A stretch of 64,000 nucleotides of DNA from Mauremys mutica (GCF_020497125.1 NC_059082.1:49126524-49190523); one strand, 5' to 3'; counted from the first letter of the stretch, positions 30,676-41,477 are shown. Program-made: numbers and translations. The notes: generated by a model from the letters alone, not told the origin.

Positions 30676-31597
30676 CAGTGATGAACTGCCAAAATATTAA
30701 CAACCGGTTCCCTCCTCCCCCCCCGGGGGGGGGTCGTGCCACTCGGCCGGCACCGGGGCCTGACTCCCCGGGCCGGGCCGGGCTGCGCTGGAGCCGCTCG
30801 GCTGGCACCGGGGCCCGACTCCCCAGGCCGGGCTGGGCCGGGCTGGAGCCGGAGCCGCTCGGCCGGCACCGGGGCCCGACTCCCCGGGCCGGGCCGGGCT
30901 GGAGCCGGAGCCGCTCAGCTGGCACCGGGGCCCGACTCCCCGGGACGGGACGGGCTGCGCTGGAGCCGCTCGGCCGGCACCGGGGCCCGACTCCCCGGGA
31001 TGGGACGGGCTGCGCTGGAGCCGCTCGGCCGGCACTGGGACTGGAACCGCGGGGCTCGACTCCCCGGGCCGGGCCGGGCCGGAGCCGCGGGGCCCGACTC
31101 CCCGGGCCGGGCCGGAGCTGCGGGGCCAGAGCTGGGCTAGAGCTGCAACCGCGGGGGCGGGACCGGCGCCGCGGGGCCCGAGCTGCAACCGCGGGGGCCG
31201 GGACCAGCACCGGCTCTGCGGGGGCCGGGCTGGAGCTCTGGAGCCGAAGCTGGGGGCGCTCGGCGGGGGCCAGGACCAGGCTGGAGGGAGCCGCGCTCTG
31301 GGACCGGGAGCTGCTGAGCCAGCCGCACCTCCCCTTCCCCCCCGGGCCCCAGCTTACCTGCCTGCCTGCCTGCTGCTTGTTCAGGCTTCCCGTGAACATC
31401 TGATTCGCGGGAAGCAGGGGAGGGGGAGGAGAAGGGGGCGGAGCAGGAGAGGAGGGGGAAGTGAGCTTGGGCTGGAGCTTTTGTTAAATAAAGCCCTAAT
31501 AGAACTGGTTGTCCTGGAACAACCGGTTCTAAAAGGGGCTGCTAAATTTAACAACCGGATCGCGTGAACCGGTGCCAACGGCTCAAGCTCACCACTG
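30676..31597. mobile_element. Non-autonomous hAT with GC-rich minisatellite
   Basis: An exact 8-bp duplication gaagagga (30668-30675 and 31598-31605) flanks the ends CAGTGATGAAC and the related inverted 'gctcaccactg'. Subterminal 'aacaaccggt' motifs appear at both ends (about 30700 and 31545). The interior is a tandem array of about 58-61 bp GC-rich units with 'gcaccggggcccgactcccc' recurring at least five times between 30740 and 31040. ORFs of 246-248 codons on both strands are products of that composition. Confidence 0.83.
30735..31110. repeat. 58-61 bp GC-rich tandem repeat
   Basis: Units contain 'ggcaccggggcccgactccc' and 'gggctg(g/c)(a/g)ctggagccg', with about six copies of variable length. 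Confidence 0.8.
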
Positions 31598-31605
31598 GAA
31601 GAGGA

Positions 31606-32795
31606 CAGACCCTTGAGAGGAAGGCCTGTGCCTGGTGTGAGTCTGGGTGAGAGGCTGAATTTGGTATTTGATTGCTTCCACTCTGGAAGGGGGAGGACAG
31701 CCTGTGGCTAAGTCTCAACAGAAGTCACTGCAGTGACTTACAAAGTGCTGGCAGCTGGTGTGTCTCCATCTGAGAGGGAAACTGAGGCAGTATCTGGGCT
31801 CAAAGCCAGACTGGGTAGCTCCTAGCTACAGTAATCATATCTAAGAAATCAGGCACAAGGAGGATGTGCCTGTGTCAGGGGATCACAAGTGAGGTCTTTG
31901 CCAACAGCAGAAGGTTGCAGAGGAGAAGTCACACATGGAGTATTCCTAGAACCCAGGTGGAGTCTGGGCTCAGCTACTTCTTGCTGCTCCTGGAGCTCTG
32001 ACAGGATTAAATACCAAGCACTTTCTCTGAGGGAGTGTTTCTGGAAGGACAACAGTTGCTCCCATCCAATGTGAGTCTGCAAGTCAGACCAGACATGTGA
32101 GTGGATACAAAAATGTTAAACCAGCAGCTCAGTCTTTCCCTGGAGGAGGGTTTCTACACTGGCTTGAGGCATAACAGGCCAGATCCTCAGCTAGGGTAAA
32201 TCAGCATAAGTCCACTGATGCTAAAAGGGCCGAAGAGATGGTGGAGTGACTAAAATCACTAATTCTGAGCCCCTTTATCCACTGTTATCCTGGGATAACT
32301 CCAGGCATCTCATTTCTTGTTAGGAGATCAGACTCAGGCTGTGCTCTTAATTATTAAACTAAAATACAATAAAATTGCTCTTTGTTACTTTGCATCTATG
32401 CATAATGTGATCCATTCTTTTGTTATATTCCCAGTGTCTTCAAAAGTACCCTTGTTTTGCAATTCTGTTTGGAAGGATCCTTATTAGACACACTTCAGCT
32501 CACTCTTCTAGCTAGTCTAGACCAGTGCTGCCATGAGCACTGTTCAGGAATGACAAGTATTCTGTGATTGGGGATATGGCCAACAGCTTATGTGTAGGTC
32601 AGTGCTGACCCCATTCTCCAGTTTTCACTCCAACCAATGTCACTGGAAGCTCTGCCTAGGGAAGGGCTTGAGGCTTAGGGCAAATCTAGCCCCCTGTTCT
32701 GCACACAAGGCCTCTCCCCTGCTTTGCTGTGCTGAGGGCGAGCAGGAGACGAGGTGGGAGCAGTGGATACGTTGCTGTACGGATGTACTATCACT
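31606..32795. other. Unassigned sequence
   Basis: No recognised gene or repeat. Confidence 0.35.
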
Positions 32796-32799
32796 ACCC

Positions 32800-32998
32800 C
32801 TGAGAGGAAGCATGGCCCAGTGGTTAAGGGACTAACCTAGAACTACGGAGATTGAAGTTCAAATCCCTACTCTGCCCCTGGGTGACCTTGGGCAAATCAC
32901 TTAGCTTCTGTGCCTCAGTTTCCTGATCTGTGGTATTTCCTTACCACATGGAGTGTTGTGGGGCTCAGCAGGTTGAAGACTGTGAGATGTTGAAATAT
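32800..32998 (+). repeat. MIR/CORE-SINE, nearly full length
   Basis: The tRNA-derived head is visible: A-box-like 'tggcccagtggttaaggg' at about 32815-32832 and B-box-like 'gttcaaatccc' at about 32863-32873. The CORE part 'gaccttgggcaaatcactta' and 'tgtgcctcagtttcctgatc' follows. This is the best-preserved MIR-type SINE in the window. Confidence 0.75.
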
Positions 32999-33055
32999 TA
33001 CAGGGCAGGGAGCCAGAGAATTACAGAAGACAAAGCCCCTCCCAGAGGATACAGA

Positions 33056-33261
33056 CAGGGCTGGCTCCAGGGGTTTTGCCGCCCAAAGCAGCCAAAAAAA
33101 AAAAGCAAAGCCGTGATCGCGATCTGCGGCAATTCAGCGGGAGGTCCTTCGCTCCGAGCGGGAGTGAGGGACCCGCCGCCGAATACCTTAAAGTGCCGCC
33201 CCGCTCCGGAGTTGCTGCCCCAAGCACCTGCTTGATAAGCTGGTGCCTGGAGCTGGCCCTG
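33056..33261. mobile_element. Short non-autonomous hAT (206 bp)
   Basis: An exact 8-bp duplication gatacaga (33048-33055 and 33262-33269) flanks inverted ends CAGGGCTGGCTCCAGG and CCTGGAGCTGGCCCTG. No coding capacity. The same terminal family occurs at 53836-54274. Confidence 0.9.
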
Positions 33262-33269
33262 GATACAGA

Positions 33270-33733
33270 GCCTGAGGGTTGCAGACACAGCCTCTCTGCT
33301 GTGGGGGAGGGGGTCACTGTGCCTTAGTGGGTCACAGCTGAGAATACCAGAATCAGGACAAATGGCTGAGAAATGAGGCAAATCCACCCCAAACTGGTGG
33401 TTATTCTTTCGTAAGATATACCAAACCAGCAACAAAAGCAAACTTCTGTCTCACCATACTGGTCAACAAGAAGTCAGAAATGCCACATGCTTAGGTATCC
33501 CAGCTCTTGTTTCACTACCCAGACACTAGACTTAATGATAAGTGGTTACTGAAAACCAGTTTAATCAAACAAAGGGTTCTTATAATCCCAAGAGATCAGC
33601 CACAGAGCCAGCTCAATATTTAACTTAGATCTTGCCCAATAATCATGCTGTTGCCAATCCCTTAGTATCTAATATCTAAAGGTTTATTTATGAGAGAAAA
33701 GAAAGAGGAGAGAGTTAAAATGGGTCAAGAAAA
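33270..33733. other. Unassigned sequence, probably old repeat
   Basis: Together with 33978-34208 this AT-rich stretch recalls an interspersed repeat of turtles ('aaatccaccccaaactggtg'), but I cannot place it in a family. Confidence 0.3.
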
Positions 33734-33746
33734 ACAAAATACATAC

Positions 33747-33964
33747 AAGTATCAGAGGGGTAGCTGTGTTAGTCTGGATCTGTAAAAGCAGCAAAGAGTC
33801 CTGTGGCACCTTATAGACTAACAGATGTACTGGAGCATGTGCTTTCGTGGGTGAATACCCACTTCATTGGATGCATGCGACGAAGTGGGTATTCACCCAT
33901 GAAAGCTCATTGCTCCAATATGTCTGTTAGTCTATAAGGTGCCATAGGACTCTTTGCTGCTTTT
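33747..33964. mobile_element. Palindromic insert made of Penelope-like 3' ends
   Basis: An exact 13-bp duplication acaaaatacatac lies at 33734-33746 and 33965-33977. Inside, two inverted copies of one sequence meet near 33868: 'ctgtggcaccttatagacta' at the left and 'tagtctataaggtgccatag' at the right, with 'gtgggtgaatacccacttc' and 'gaagtgggtattcacccat' at the centre. The wording 'gtggcaccttatagactaac' resembles the Penelope-like 3' end at 21060 ('gtggcaccttaaagactaac'), which suggests the class. Confidence 0.72.
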
Positions 33965-33977
33965 ACAAAATACATAC

Positions 33978-34208
33978 ACTCATTGCAAAGTTCTTGGATC
34001 AGGTTTGTAGCAGTGATGGGATAAATTGCTGGCTTGTAAAGTTTCTGGTCACTTCCAAAAGATTGGAAGGTCCTCAGTTCATTGGCTGTAATGCTCCTGT
34101 TAGTGTAAGTCCATAGTCCAGAGATCAGAGCAGGAAAGAGGCAAAATGGAGATGCTTCCAGGTTCTTTTATACTTTCTCCCATGTGGAGGGAGGGAATGC
34201 TCTCAGTC
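33978..34208. other. Unassigned sequence, probably old repeat
   Basis: Continuation of the stretch at 33270-33733 after the 13-bp-duplicated insert. Confidence 0.3.
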
Positions 34209-34268
34209 TTAGGGTATGTCTACACTATGAAATTAGGTCGATTTTATAGAAGTCGATCTTTAGAAATT

Positions 34269-35451
34269 CATAGAATCATAGAATCATAGAATCTCAGGGT
34301 TGGAAGGGACCTCAGGAGGTCATCTAGTCCAACCCCCTGCTCAAAGCAGGACCAAACCCAACTAAATCATCCCAGCCAGGGCTTTGTCAAGCCTGACCTT
34401 AAAAACCTCTAAGGAAGGAGATTCCACTACCTCCCTAGGTAACCCATTCCAGTTCTTCACCACCCTACTAGTGAAAAAGTTTTTCCTAATATCCAGCCTA
34501 AACCTCCCCCTCTGCAACTTGAGACCATTACTCCTTGTTCTGTCATCTTCTACTACTGAGAACAGTCTAGATCCATCCTCTTTGGAACCCCCTTTCAGGT
34601 AGTTGAAAGCAGCTATCAAATCCCCCCTCATTCTTCTCTTCTGCAGACTAAACAATCCCAGTTCCCTCAGCCTCTCCTCATAAGTCATGTGCTCCAGCCC
34701 CCTAATCATTTTTGTTGCCCTCCGCTGGACTCTCTCCAATTTATCCACATCCTTCTTGTAGTGTGGGGCCCAAAACTGGACACAGTACTCCAAATGAGGC
34801 CTCACCAGTGCTGAGTAGAGGGGAATGATCACATCCCTCGATCTGCTGGAAATGCCCCTACTTATACAACCCAAAATGCCATTAGCCTTCTTGGCAACAA
34901 GAGCACACTGTTGACTCATATTCAGCTTTTCGTCCACCATAACCCCTAGGTCCTTTTCTGCAGAACTGCTGCCCAGCCATTCGGTCCCTAGTCTGTAGCA
35001 GTGCATGGGATTCTTCTGTCCTAAGTGCAGGACTCTGCACTTGTCCTTGTTGAACCTCATCATATTTCTTTTGGCCCAATCCTCTAATTTGTCTAGGTCC
35101 CTCTGTATCCTAGCCCTACCCTCCAGCGTATCAACCACTCCTCCCAGTTTAGTGTCATCTGCAAACTTGCTAAGGGTGCAGTCCACACCATCCTCCAGAT
35201 CGTTAATGAAGATATTGAATAAAACCGGCCCCAGCACCGACCCTTGGGGCACTCCACTTGATACCGGCTGCCAACTAGACATGGAACCATTGATCACTAC
35301 CCGTTGAGCCCGACAATCTAGCCAGTTTTCTATCCACCTTACCGTCCATTCATCCAGCCCATACTTCTTTAACTTGCTGGCAAGAATACTGTGGGAGACT
35401 GTATCAAAAGCTTTGCTAAAGTCCAGAAATAGTACATCCACTGCTTTGTAT
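34269..35451 (-). mobile_element. CR1 LINE, 5'-truncated, inside the old Harbinger
   Basis: Starts on the left with the tail 'atagaatcatagaatcatag' and ends near 35451, flanked by a short aaatt duplication (34264-34268 and 35452-35456). It interrupts the left terminal region of the old Harbinger. It is close in sequence to the CR1 at 61434. Confidence 0.88.
34362..35441 (-). CDS. CR1 ORF2 C-terminal half (reverse transcriptase, partial)
   Basis: A 359-codon open frame that starts inside the reverse transcriptase: '[18 protein letters not shown]' (A motif), '[18 protein letters not shown]' (B motif), '[14 protein letters not shown]' (catalytic FADD box, about 35150-35175), then the thumb and the CR1 C terminus ending 'LDKALAGMI'. 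The endonuclease and fingers are lost by truncation, so the Met at 35441 is just the first in frame. It has no internal stop, which suggests a fairly recent insertion. It is nearly the same protein as the second half of the copy at 61790-63409. Confidence 0.85.
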   Translation of the reverse strand: MDVLFLDFSKAFDTVSHSILASKLKKYGLDEWTVRWIENWLDCRAQRVVINGSMSSWQPVSSGVPQGSVLGPVLFNIFINDLEDGVDCTLSKFADDTKLGGVVDTLEGRARIQRDLDKLEDWAKRNMMRFNKDKCRVLHLGQKNPMHCYRLGTEWLGSSSAEKDLGVMVDEKLNMSQQCALVAKKANGILGCISRGISSRSRDVIIPLYSALVRPHLEYCVQFWAPHYKKDVDKLERVQRRATKMIRGLEHMTYEERLRELGLFSLQKRRMRGDLIAAFNYLKGGSKEDGSRLFSVVEDDRTRSNGLKLQRGRFRLDIRKNFFTSRVVKNWNGLPREVVESPSLEVFKVRLDKALAGMI

Positions 35452-35785
35452 AAATTGATTTTATACAGTCGATTGTGTACATCTCCACTAAGCGAATTAA
35501 GTCGGTGGAGTGTGTCCTTAATACCATGGCTAGCATTGATTCACGGAGCGGTGTACTGTGGGTAACTATCCCACAGTTCCCACAGTCTCTGCTGACCATT
35601 GGAATTCTGGGTTAAGCTCCCAATGCCTGATGGGGCAAAAACATTGTCGGGGGTGGTTTTGGGTACATCTCATCAGTCTCCCCTCCCTCCCTCTCTCCCT
35701 CCCTCCCTCTGTGAAAGCAACAACAGACAATTGTTTCATGCCTTTTTTCCTGGGTTACCCATGCAGACACCATAGCACGGCAAGC

Positions 35786-36772
35786 ATGGAGCCCGCTCAG
35801 CTCACCACTGCTGTTGTGAGCATTATAAACACCTCACGCATTATCCTGCAGTATGTGTAGAACCTGTCTAAGAGATGGCAGCATGAGGACAATTGTGAGG
35901 AGGACATGGACACAGACATTCCTGAAAGCACGGGATGTGGCAATTGGGACATCATGGTGGCAGTGGGCCTCGTTGATACAGTGGAACGCCAATTCTGGGC
36001 CCGGCAAACAAGCACAGACTGGTGGGACCGCATAGTTTTGCAGGTATGGGATAATTCACAGTGGCTGCGAAACTTTCGCATGCATAAGGCCACTTTCCTT
36101 GAACTTTGTGAGTTGCTTTCCTCGTCCCTGAAGCGCAGGAATACCAAGATGAGAGCTGCCCTGACAGTTGAGAAGCGGGTGGTGATAGCCCTGTGGAAGC
36201 TTGCAACGCCTAACTGCTACCGGTCAACGTGAATCAACTGTGGGGACTGCTGTGATCCAAGTAGCCAATGCAATCACTGACGTTCTGTTATCAAGGGTAG
36301 AATGTGCAGGTCATACTGGATGGCTTTGCTGCAATGGGGTTCCCTAACTGTGGTGGGGCGATAGACAGAATGCATATCCCTATCTTGGCACTGGATCACC
36401 TTGCCAACCGGTATGTAAACCGCAAGGGGTACTTCTCAATGGTGCTGCAAGCACTGTGGATGACAAGGGCCGTTTCACCAACATCAACGTGGGATGGCCG
36501 GGAAAGGTGCATGATGCTTGCATCTTTTGGATGTTTGAGCAGCTGCAAGAAGCGACATACTTCCCAGACCAGAAAATTACCATTGGGAATGTTGAAATGC
36601 CAATAGTTATCCTTGGGGACCCAGCCTACCCCTTGCTCCCATGGCTCATGAAGCCATACACAGGCAGCCTGGATAGCTGTAAGGAGCAGTTCAACTATAG
36701 GCTGAGCAAGTGGAGAATGGTGGTAGAATGTGCCTTTGGACATTTAAAAGCTTTCTGGTGCTGTTTGCTGAC
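35786..36772 (+). pseudogene. Old Harbinger DDE transposase, first part (broken)
   Basis: Starts at Met 35786 with 'MEPAQLTTAVVSIINTSRII', which corresponds to the 'MEPAAIIAALMAVVNSSHLI' start of the intact inner copy. A stop follows at 35858-35860. The conserved core continues as 'RQTSTDWWDRIVLQVWD' and 'WLRNFRMHKATFLELCELL'. A stop and deletion near 36230 remove the helix-turn-helix region. Shifted frames then give 'GFPNCGGAIDRMHIPI' (first catalytic Asp) and 'PIVILGDPAYPLLPWLMKP' (second Asp). It ends at the inner Harbinger insertion after 'VVECAFGHLKAF' (catalytic Glu). The C terminus resumes at 41622. Confidence 0.8.
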
Positions 36773-36797
36773 TAGGGCCTGGTCTACACTAGGATTT

Positions 36798-36982
36798 TAA
36801 TTCGAATTTAGCAGCGTTAATTCGAACTAACCGCTCAACCGTCCACACCAGGAAGCCATTTAATTCGAACTAGAGGGCTCTTTAGTTCGAATTTGGTACT
36901 CCACCCCGACAGGTGGAGTAACGCTAAATTCGACATGGCTAGCTCGAATTAGGCTAGGTGTGGATGCAAATCGAACTTAGTA
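36798..36982. promoter_or_regulatory. Left subterminal array of TTCGAA-type motifs
   Basis: Seven TCGA-centred motifs occur in about 185 bp, four of them exact TTCGAA. Similar clusters occur at 41478-41592. Subterminal repeats in PIF/Harbinger elements are candidate binding sites for the transposase or Myb partner. The role here is inferred. Confidence 0.55.
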
Positions 36983-37165
36983 GCTCCGGGAGCTATCTCA
37001 CAGTGCACCACTCTGTTGATGCTCTGGACAGCAGTCGGAGCTTGGATTCTCTGACCAGCCACACAGGAAATGACCCGGGAAAATTTGAATTCATTTTCCT
37101 GTCTGGGCACTTTGAATCTGACGTCCTGGCTGGACATCGGGGCGAGCTCCGCAGCACCTGCAACA

Positions 37166-37741
37166 ATGCAGAGCTCTCCAGCAGAGGAGTCCGGCCAATC
37201 CAAGAATAGAAAGAGGTCCCCAGCATGGACAGACCGGGAAGTCCTGAATCTGATCGGTGTGTGGGGCGAGGAGTCTGTGCTGTCGGAGCTGCGCTCCAGC
37301 AAGCGGAATGCAAAGACCTTCGAGAAGGTCTCCAAAGCAATGATAGAGAAAGGATACAGCCGGGATGCAATGCAGTGCCGCGTGAAAATCAAGGACCTGA
37401 GACAAGGCTACCAAAAAGTCAGAGCGGCAAACGGACGCTCCGGAGCCCTGCCCCAGACATGCCGCTTCTACGAGGCACTGCATGCCATTCTAGGTGGGTC
37501 TGCCACCACTGCCCCACCAGTGACCGTGGACTCAGTGGATGGCATAGTGAACCTGGACAGTTCCTCCTCGATGTTCGCCGATGGGGAAGATGAGGAAGGG
37601 TCTGTGGAGGACGGCGCAGGCGACAGCGAACACAATACCGCTTTCCCTGACAGCCAGGATCTCTTCATCACCCTCACAGAGATCCCCTACCAACCCTCCC
37701 GGCCGTTAACCCGGACTCTGAATCAGGGGAAGGATCAGGCG
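37166..37741 (+). CDS. Harbinger Myb/trihelix-like protein, exon 1
   Basis: I choose Met 37166 ('MQSSPAEESGQSKNRKRSPA') because the old copy has the equivalent Met ('MQFPQNRKRVPAWSE'); an upstream Met at 37070 is in frame but not conserved. The trihelix-type DNA-binding domain runs from 'SPAWTDREVLNLIGVWGEES' to 'QTCRFYEALHAILGG', residues about 19-115. An acidic stretch ('ADGEDEEGSVEDGAGDSE') follows. The exon ends at a strong donor, gcg|gtaagt at 37741/37742, in phase 0. Harbinger transposons encode a Myb-like partner that helps the transposase enter the nucleus and bind the ends (known for the family). It lies convergent with the transposase gene. Splicing is predicted, not shown. Confidence 0.8.
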
Positions 37742-37829
37742 GTAAGTGCTATAAACATGTAAACATTTATTTTTTATAAAACAGGTATAAAAAAATAGAA
37801 ATACTATATATAAAATTTTCAATGAAAAA

Positions 37830-38132
37830 CTATATGAAAAGTAGGTCCACACATATAGGAATTGAACAATAATCCTCCAGGGACAATTCAAGAAAGGTCT
37901 CATTTAGGTCCTCGAAAAGCCTCCGCAGGAGGTTCCTGGGGAGAGGTGCCTTGTTGGGTGCTCCATGGAAGCACACTCTTCCGCGCCAGGACATCCTTAT
38001 GTAGATGGGAATCATCGCCTCCACAAGCATGGCCGCATATGGTCCTGGTCTCTGCAGGGCTTCCCTTAGCATCCGCTCTTTGTGACTCCGAGGGACCCGC
38101 ATCAGGGTGATCTCGTTCATGAAATGCTGCAT
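37830..38132 (-). CDS. Third conserved ORF of the inner Harbinger (unknown family)
   Basis: A 100-codon minus-strand frame within the Myb intron, antisense to the Myb gene and downstream of the transposase on the same strand. It begins 'MQHFMNEITLMRVPRSH' and contains 'RPGPYAAMLVEAMIPIYIRM', 'PNKAPLPRNLLRRLFEDL' and 'LELSLEDYCSIPICVDLL'. The old Harbinger has a matching frame at 43735-44025 in the same relative place, about 45% identical by eye, differing by codon-sized indels and a stop. I do not recognise the family. A 'ttag' just before the Met could be a splice acceptor, so it may be a 3' exon of a longer transcript. There are no obvious catalytic motifs or membrane segments. Confidence 0.62.
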   Translation of the reverse strand: MQHFMNEITLMRVPRSHKERMLREALQRPGPYAAMLVEAMIPIYIRMSWRGRVCFHGAPNKAPLPRNLLRRLFEDLNETFLELSLEDYCSIPICVDLLFI

Positions 38133-38637
38133 CTAATTAGGGCAATTAGTGTATTGTTACTGTTGTGAATGGTTGACTTTTACTTTGCATAACAATGACC
38201 CTCGCTTAACAGCCACGTGTTGTAGGCCACATAGGAAAAGCATACATTGATCTTTCCCATGCACTGGCGGGAGTGGCTGGAAAAGGGTCAGAGTATATGA
38301 TTTCCAGATTGCCTTTAGCGGGAGGGCACAGCTATCCATTAACTGATAAGCAGAATGTACTGTAAGGCTTACCAGGACTGTCTGCTAGACGGATTCAGCT
38401 GTCTCTCCCCACTTGTCCGCTCTCCTGTGCAATGCCGCAGCCAATGAGAGCGTATTCCGAAATCTCGAACTTGTCCTGAGATCTCGTGAGACTTGTTGCC
38501 CTGTATGGTCTTGTTCAGAGAAACTGACTAGACTGTGTTCACTGTTCGCAAACATGTATCTGTTCAAGGAAATCAGTTACTTTTCCCATCACACAGCTTC
38601 GGCTCTTTCCCGGACTGCCCCGGCATCCCCCTCGCAG

Positions 38638-39027
38638 AGGCTGGCGCAGATTAGGCGGCGAAAGAAAAAGACTAGGGACGAGATGTTCGCGGAACTGATG
38701 GCTTGCTCCAGAGCCGAGGCGGCAGAGCAGAGACAGTGGAGGGAGACCCTATGTCAACAGCATCGCACACACATCGAATGGGAGGACAGGTGGCAGCAGG
38801 AAGACCAGCAGGCGACTCAAACGCTGCTTGGGCTAATGAGGGAGCAAACGGACACGCTCCGGCGCCTTGTTGATGTTATGCAGGACCGCAGGCAGGAGGA
38901 CAGAGCCCCCCTGCAGTGTATCTGCAACCGCCCTCCACCGCCAAGAAGTCCTGCCCCCCCCTCACCCAAAAGTACAAGACGGCGGGGCGGTAGGGGCCGT
39001 GAGAACTGTCACTGCACCACTGCATAG
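38638..39027 (+). CDS. Harbinger Myb/trihelix-like protein, exon 2
   Basis: Exon 2 reads 'RLAQIRRRKKKTRDEMFAEL' followed by a Glu/Gln/Arg-rich coiled region ('RLVDVMQDRRQEDRAPL') and a Pro/Arg-rich end, stop at 39025-39027. The acceptor ...cctcgcag at 38637 gives phase 0, matching the exon 1 donor, for a protein of about 321 residues. Another AG at 38595-38596 would be out of phase. The basic cluster is a likely nuclear signal. The old copy at 43112-42084 keeps the same order (DMFSKLMQSS, then EQTDML), which supports the exon. The exact acceptor is uncertain. Confidence 0.72.
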   Translation, partial: RLAQIRRRKKKTRDEMFAELMACSRAEAAEQRQWRETLCQQHRTHIEWEDRWQQEDQQATQTLLGLMREQTDTLRRLVDVMQDRRQEDRAPLQCICNRPPPPRSPAPPSPKSTRRRGGRGRENCHCTTA

Positions 39028-39957
39028 CGCTAATGTACCACACACCTCTCACGCTATAAATTTGTAGAAGTGCTTCCCTTACAGGCTCACCCAGTCCCAA
39101 ATCCAAGTTTCATCCCCCCAGTGTGTATTAGATTATTAAAAGCTGTTTGCTGTTATTCACTGTTTCGGTCACGTCTTTCGTGTCAGAGGATTTTTTTGTG
39201 TATGGGGGGGGGAGGGGATTTATAATTGCACGGTATAGCCTACATTACCAGGGTACAGACTTGGGGCCATGATCAACTGCAGGGCACACACACACTGCAG
39301 TCAGTAGGCACCAGGGTCACTCTGTGTGGTGTATGCTGCCCCGGGTCATTCTGTGATGTGTATGCTTGTCCAGGGTCTTAGCGCCTGCCACCCCCTTACT
39401 GTTAAGGCACGCTGCCCTTACCATGCACTTCCACCGTAGCAACGAGCCTCTCCGCTGCCCTGAGCCCCAACAAGAGCCCTCATCCACGGACAGATACTCA
39501 CCCTTCCCCCACACCCCTCACCCCTTCCTACGCCCAAACCCGCAGCCCACTGCCGTCATCCAAACCCCTATCCAAAGAAGGCACCACTCGCCCCTTCCTG
39601 CAAACCCACCCCTTCCTGCAATCCCTCCCCTTCATGCACAACCACTTGCAACCGTCCCCCACCCCAGAGACCTATGTAGGAGCAGGAGGATGTCATTCCT
39701 CCTGCTCCTACATGGAACAAGCGGTCTGTACATCAGTGCACACCGTGCCCAGCACAGTATGCGTCCATGTTTCAACACCTGAACAGAAAAGCAAAGTAAA
39801 ACAAAGATTTATTAATAATGAGTGTTACAATTAATTTGCTTTAAAACGTGCTTTGGAAGTGGGGGAAACTTGGAGAACGGGGTATGTAACCGCAGATCGA
39901 AATCGACACATACAGACACAGGCCCAGGGTCAGTTTCTCTTGAAAGCAAGTGGAGAG

Positions 39958-41241
39958 TCATAGGTTACCCTGCTCTCCGAGGAAACTTGCTTTCAAAGCC
40001 TCCCGGATACACAGCGCTTCCCGCTGGGATATTCTCTCGGCACGGGTGTCTGGCTGAGCGTAAACTGCAGCCAGGCGATTTGCCTCAACCTCCCATCCGG
40101 ACAAAAAGGTCTCGCCCTTGCTCTCACAGAGATTGTGTAGCACACAGCAAGCAGCAATAACTACGAGGATATTCTTTTCGCTGATGTCCGAGCGAGTCAG
40201 TAAGCTCCACCATCTCCCCTTGAGACGTCCGAAAGCACACTCCACCACCATTCTGCACTTGCTCAGCCGGTAGTTGAAGAGTTCCTTCTCTCTGTCCAAG
40301 GCGCCTGTATAGGGCTTCATGAGCCAGGGCATTAGCGGGTAGGCTGGGTCCCCGAGGATCACTGTAGGCATCTGCACATCCCCAAGCGTTATTTTGTGGT
40401 CCGGGAAGAAAGTACCTGCCTGGAGGCGTTTAAACAGATCAGAGTTCCTGAACACACGCGCGTCATGAACCTTGCCCGCCCACCCAACGAAGATGTTGGT
40501 AAAACGTCCCCTATGGTCTACCAGTGCTTGCAGCACCATTGAAAAGTAGCCCTTTCGGTTAATGTACTCGCTGGCCTGGTGGGCTGGTGCCAGGATAGGG
40601 ATGTGAGTCCCATCTATAGCCCCACCGCAGTTTGGGAATCCCATCGCGGCGAAGCCATCTATGATGTCCTGGACGTTTCCGAGAGTCACTACCTTTGAGA
40701 GAAGTTGCTCAACGATTGCGTGGGCTACTTCAATCACAGCAACCCCCACGGTAGATTTGCCCACGCCAAAGTGGTTCGCTACTGACCGGTAGCTGTCTGG
40801 CGTTGCAAGTTTCCAGAGGGCTATGGCCACTCGCTTCTGCACACTCAGGGCTGCTCGCATCCGGGTATCCTGGCGCTTCAGGGCAGGGGACAGCAAGTCA
40901 CAGAGTTCAAGGAAAGTGCCCTTACGCATCCTGAAGTTTCGCAGCCACTGTGATTCATCCCAGACCTGCAGCACTATGCGGTCCCACCAGTCTGTGCTTG
41001 TTTCCCGGGCCCAGAATCGCCGTTCCACACCATGAACTTGACCCATTGCCACCATGATCTCCACGGCGCGGCGTAACCTGCTTTGTGAGAGGTCTGTGCC
41101 ACTCTGTGAATTCCTGTCCTCACCGCGCTGCCGGAGCCTCCTAGCCCGATTTCTCAGCAGCTGACTGTGGAAGAGGTGGACGATAAGGTGCGAGGAGTTG
41201 ACAACGGCCATAAGTGCAGCGATGATCGCAGCGGGCTCCAT
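39958..41241 (-). CDS. Harbinger DDE transposase (HARBI1-like)
   Basis: 427 codons from Met 41241 ('MEPAAIIAALMAVVNSSHL'); the upstream in-frame Met at 41349 is not conserved in the old copy. The N-terminal part has 'RETSTDWWDRIVLQVWDESQ' and a helix-turn-helix candidate 'YRSVANHFGVGKSTVGVAVI' (residues 151-170). The DDE fold follows, with 'GGAIDGTHIPI' giving Asp210, 'VILGDPAYPLMPW' giving Asp298 and 'RMVVECAFGRLKGRW' giving Glu334, a 35-residue gap between the last two. 'KVHDARVF' (Asp260) is also conserved in the family. It would cut and rejoin transposon ends at TWA targets, with the Myb partner. No internal stops, no introns needed. The whole catalytic set is present, so this is a good candidate for a working enzyme. 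Confidence 0.87.
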   Translation of the reverse strand: MEPAAIIAALMAVVNSSHLIVHLFHSQLLRNRARRLRQRGEDRNSQSGTDLSQSRLRRAVEIMVAMGQVHGVERRFWARETSTDWWDRIVLQVWDESQWLRNFRMRKGTFLELCDLLSPALKRQDTRMRAALSVQKRVAIALWKLATPDSYRSVANHFGVGKSTVGVAVIEVAHAIVEQLLSKVVTLGNVQDIIDGFAAMGFPNCGGAIDGTHIPILAPAHQASEYINRKGYFSMVLQALVDHRGRFTNIFVGWAGKVHDARVFRNSDLFKRLQAGTFFPDHKITLGDVQMPTVILGDPAYPLMPWLMKPYTGALDREKELFNYRLSKCRMVVECAFGRLKGRWWSLLTRSDISEKNILVVIAACCVLHNLCESKGETFLSGWEVEANRLAAVYAQPDTRAERISQREALCIREALKASFLGEQGNL

Positions 41242-41477
41242 GCTCGCAGTGCTGTGGCGTACGCGCTGTAACCGACAAGAGAAGGGCGCGAACAGATTTC
41301 CCGCCGGAGCTTTCAGGGAGGGAGGGCGTGATTGACGGTTCAATGACAACAGTTACCCAAAAGCACCCTCGACACATTTTTCCCCCAGGAGGCATTGGGA
41401 GCTCTACCCAGCATTCCAATGGGCAGCGGAGACTGCGGGAACTGTGGGATAGCTTCCCACAGTGCACCGCTTCCAAA

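Noticed and set aside
30653..31403. ORFs of about 246-248 codons on both strands
   Set aside because: They arise from a GC-rich tandem array inside a hAT; both strands are open only because stop codons are rare in this composition.
38413..38637. Upstream extension of the Myb exon 2 frame to Met 38413
   Set aside because: This part is before the predicted acceptor and is not visible in the old copy, so I treat it as intron. An acceptor at 38596 was considered but is out of phase with the exon 1 donor.
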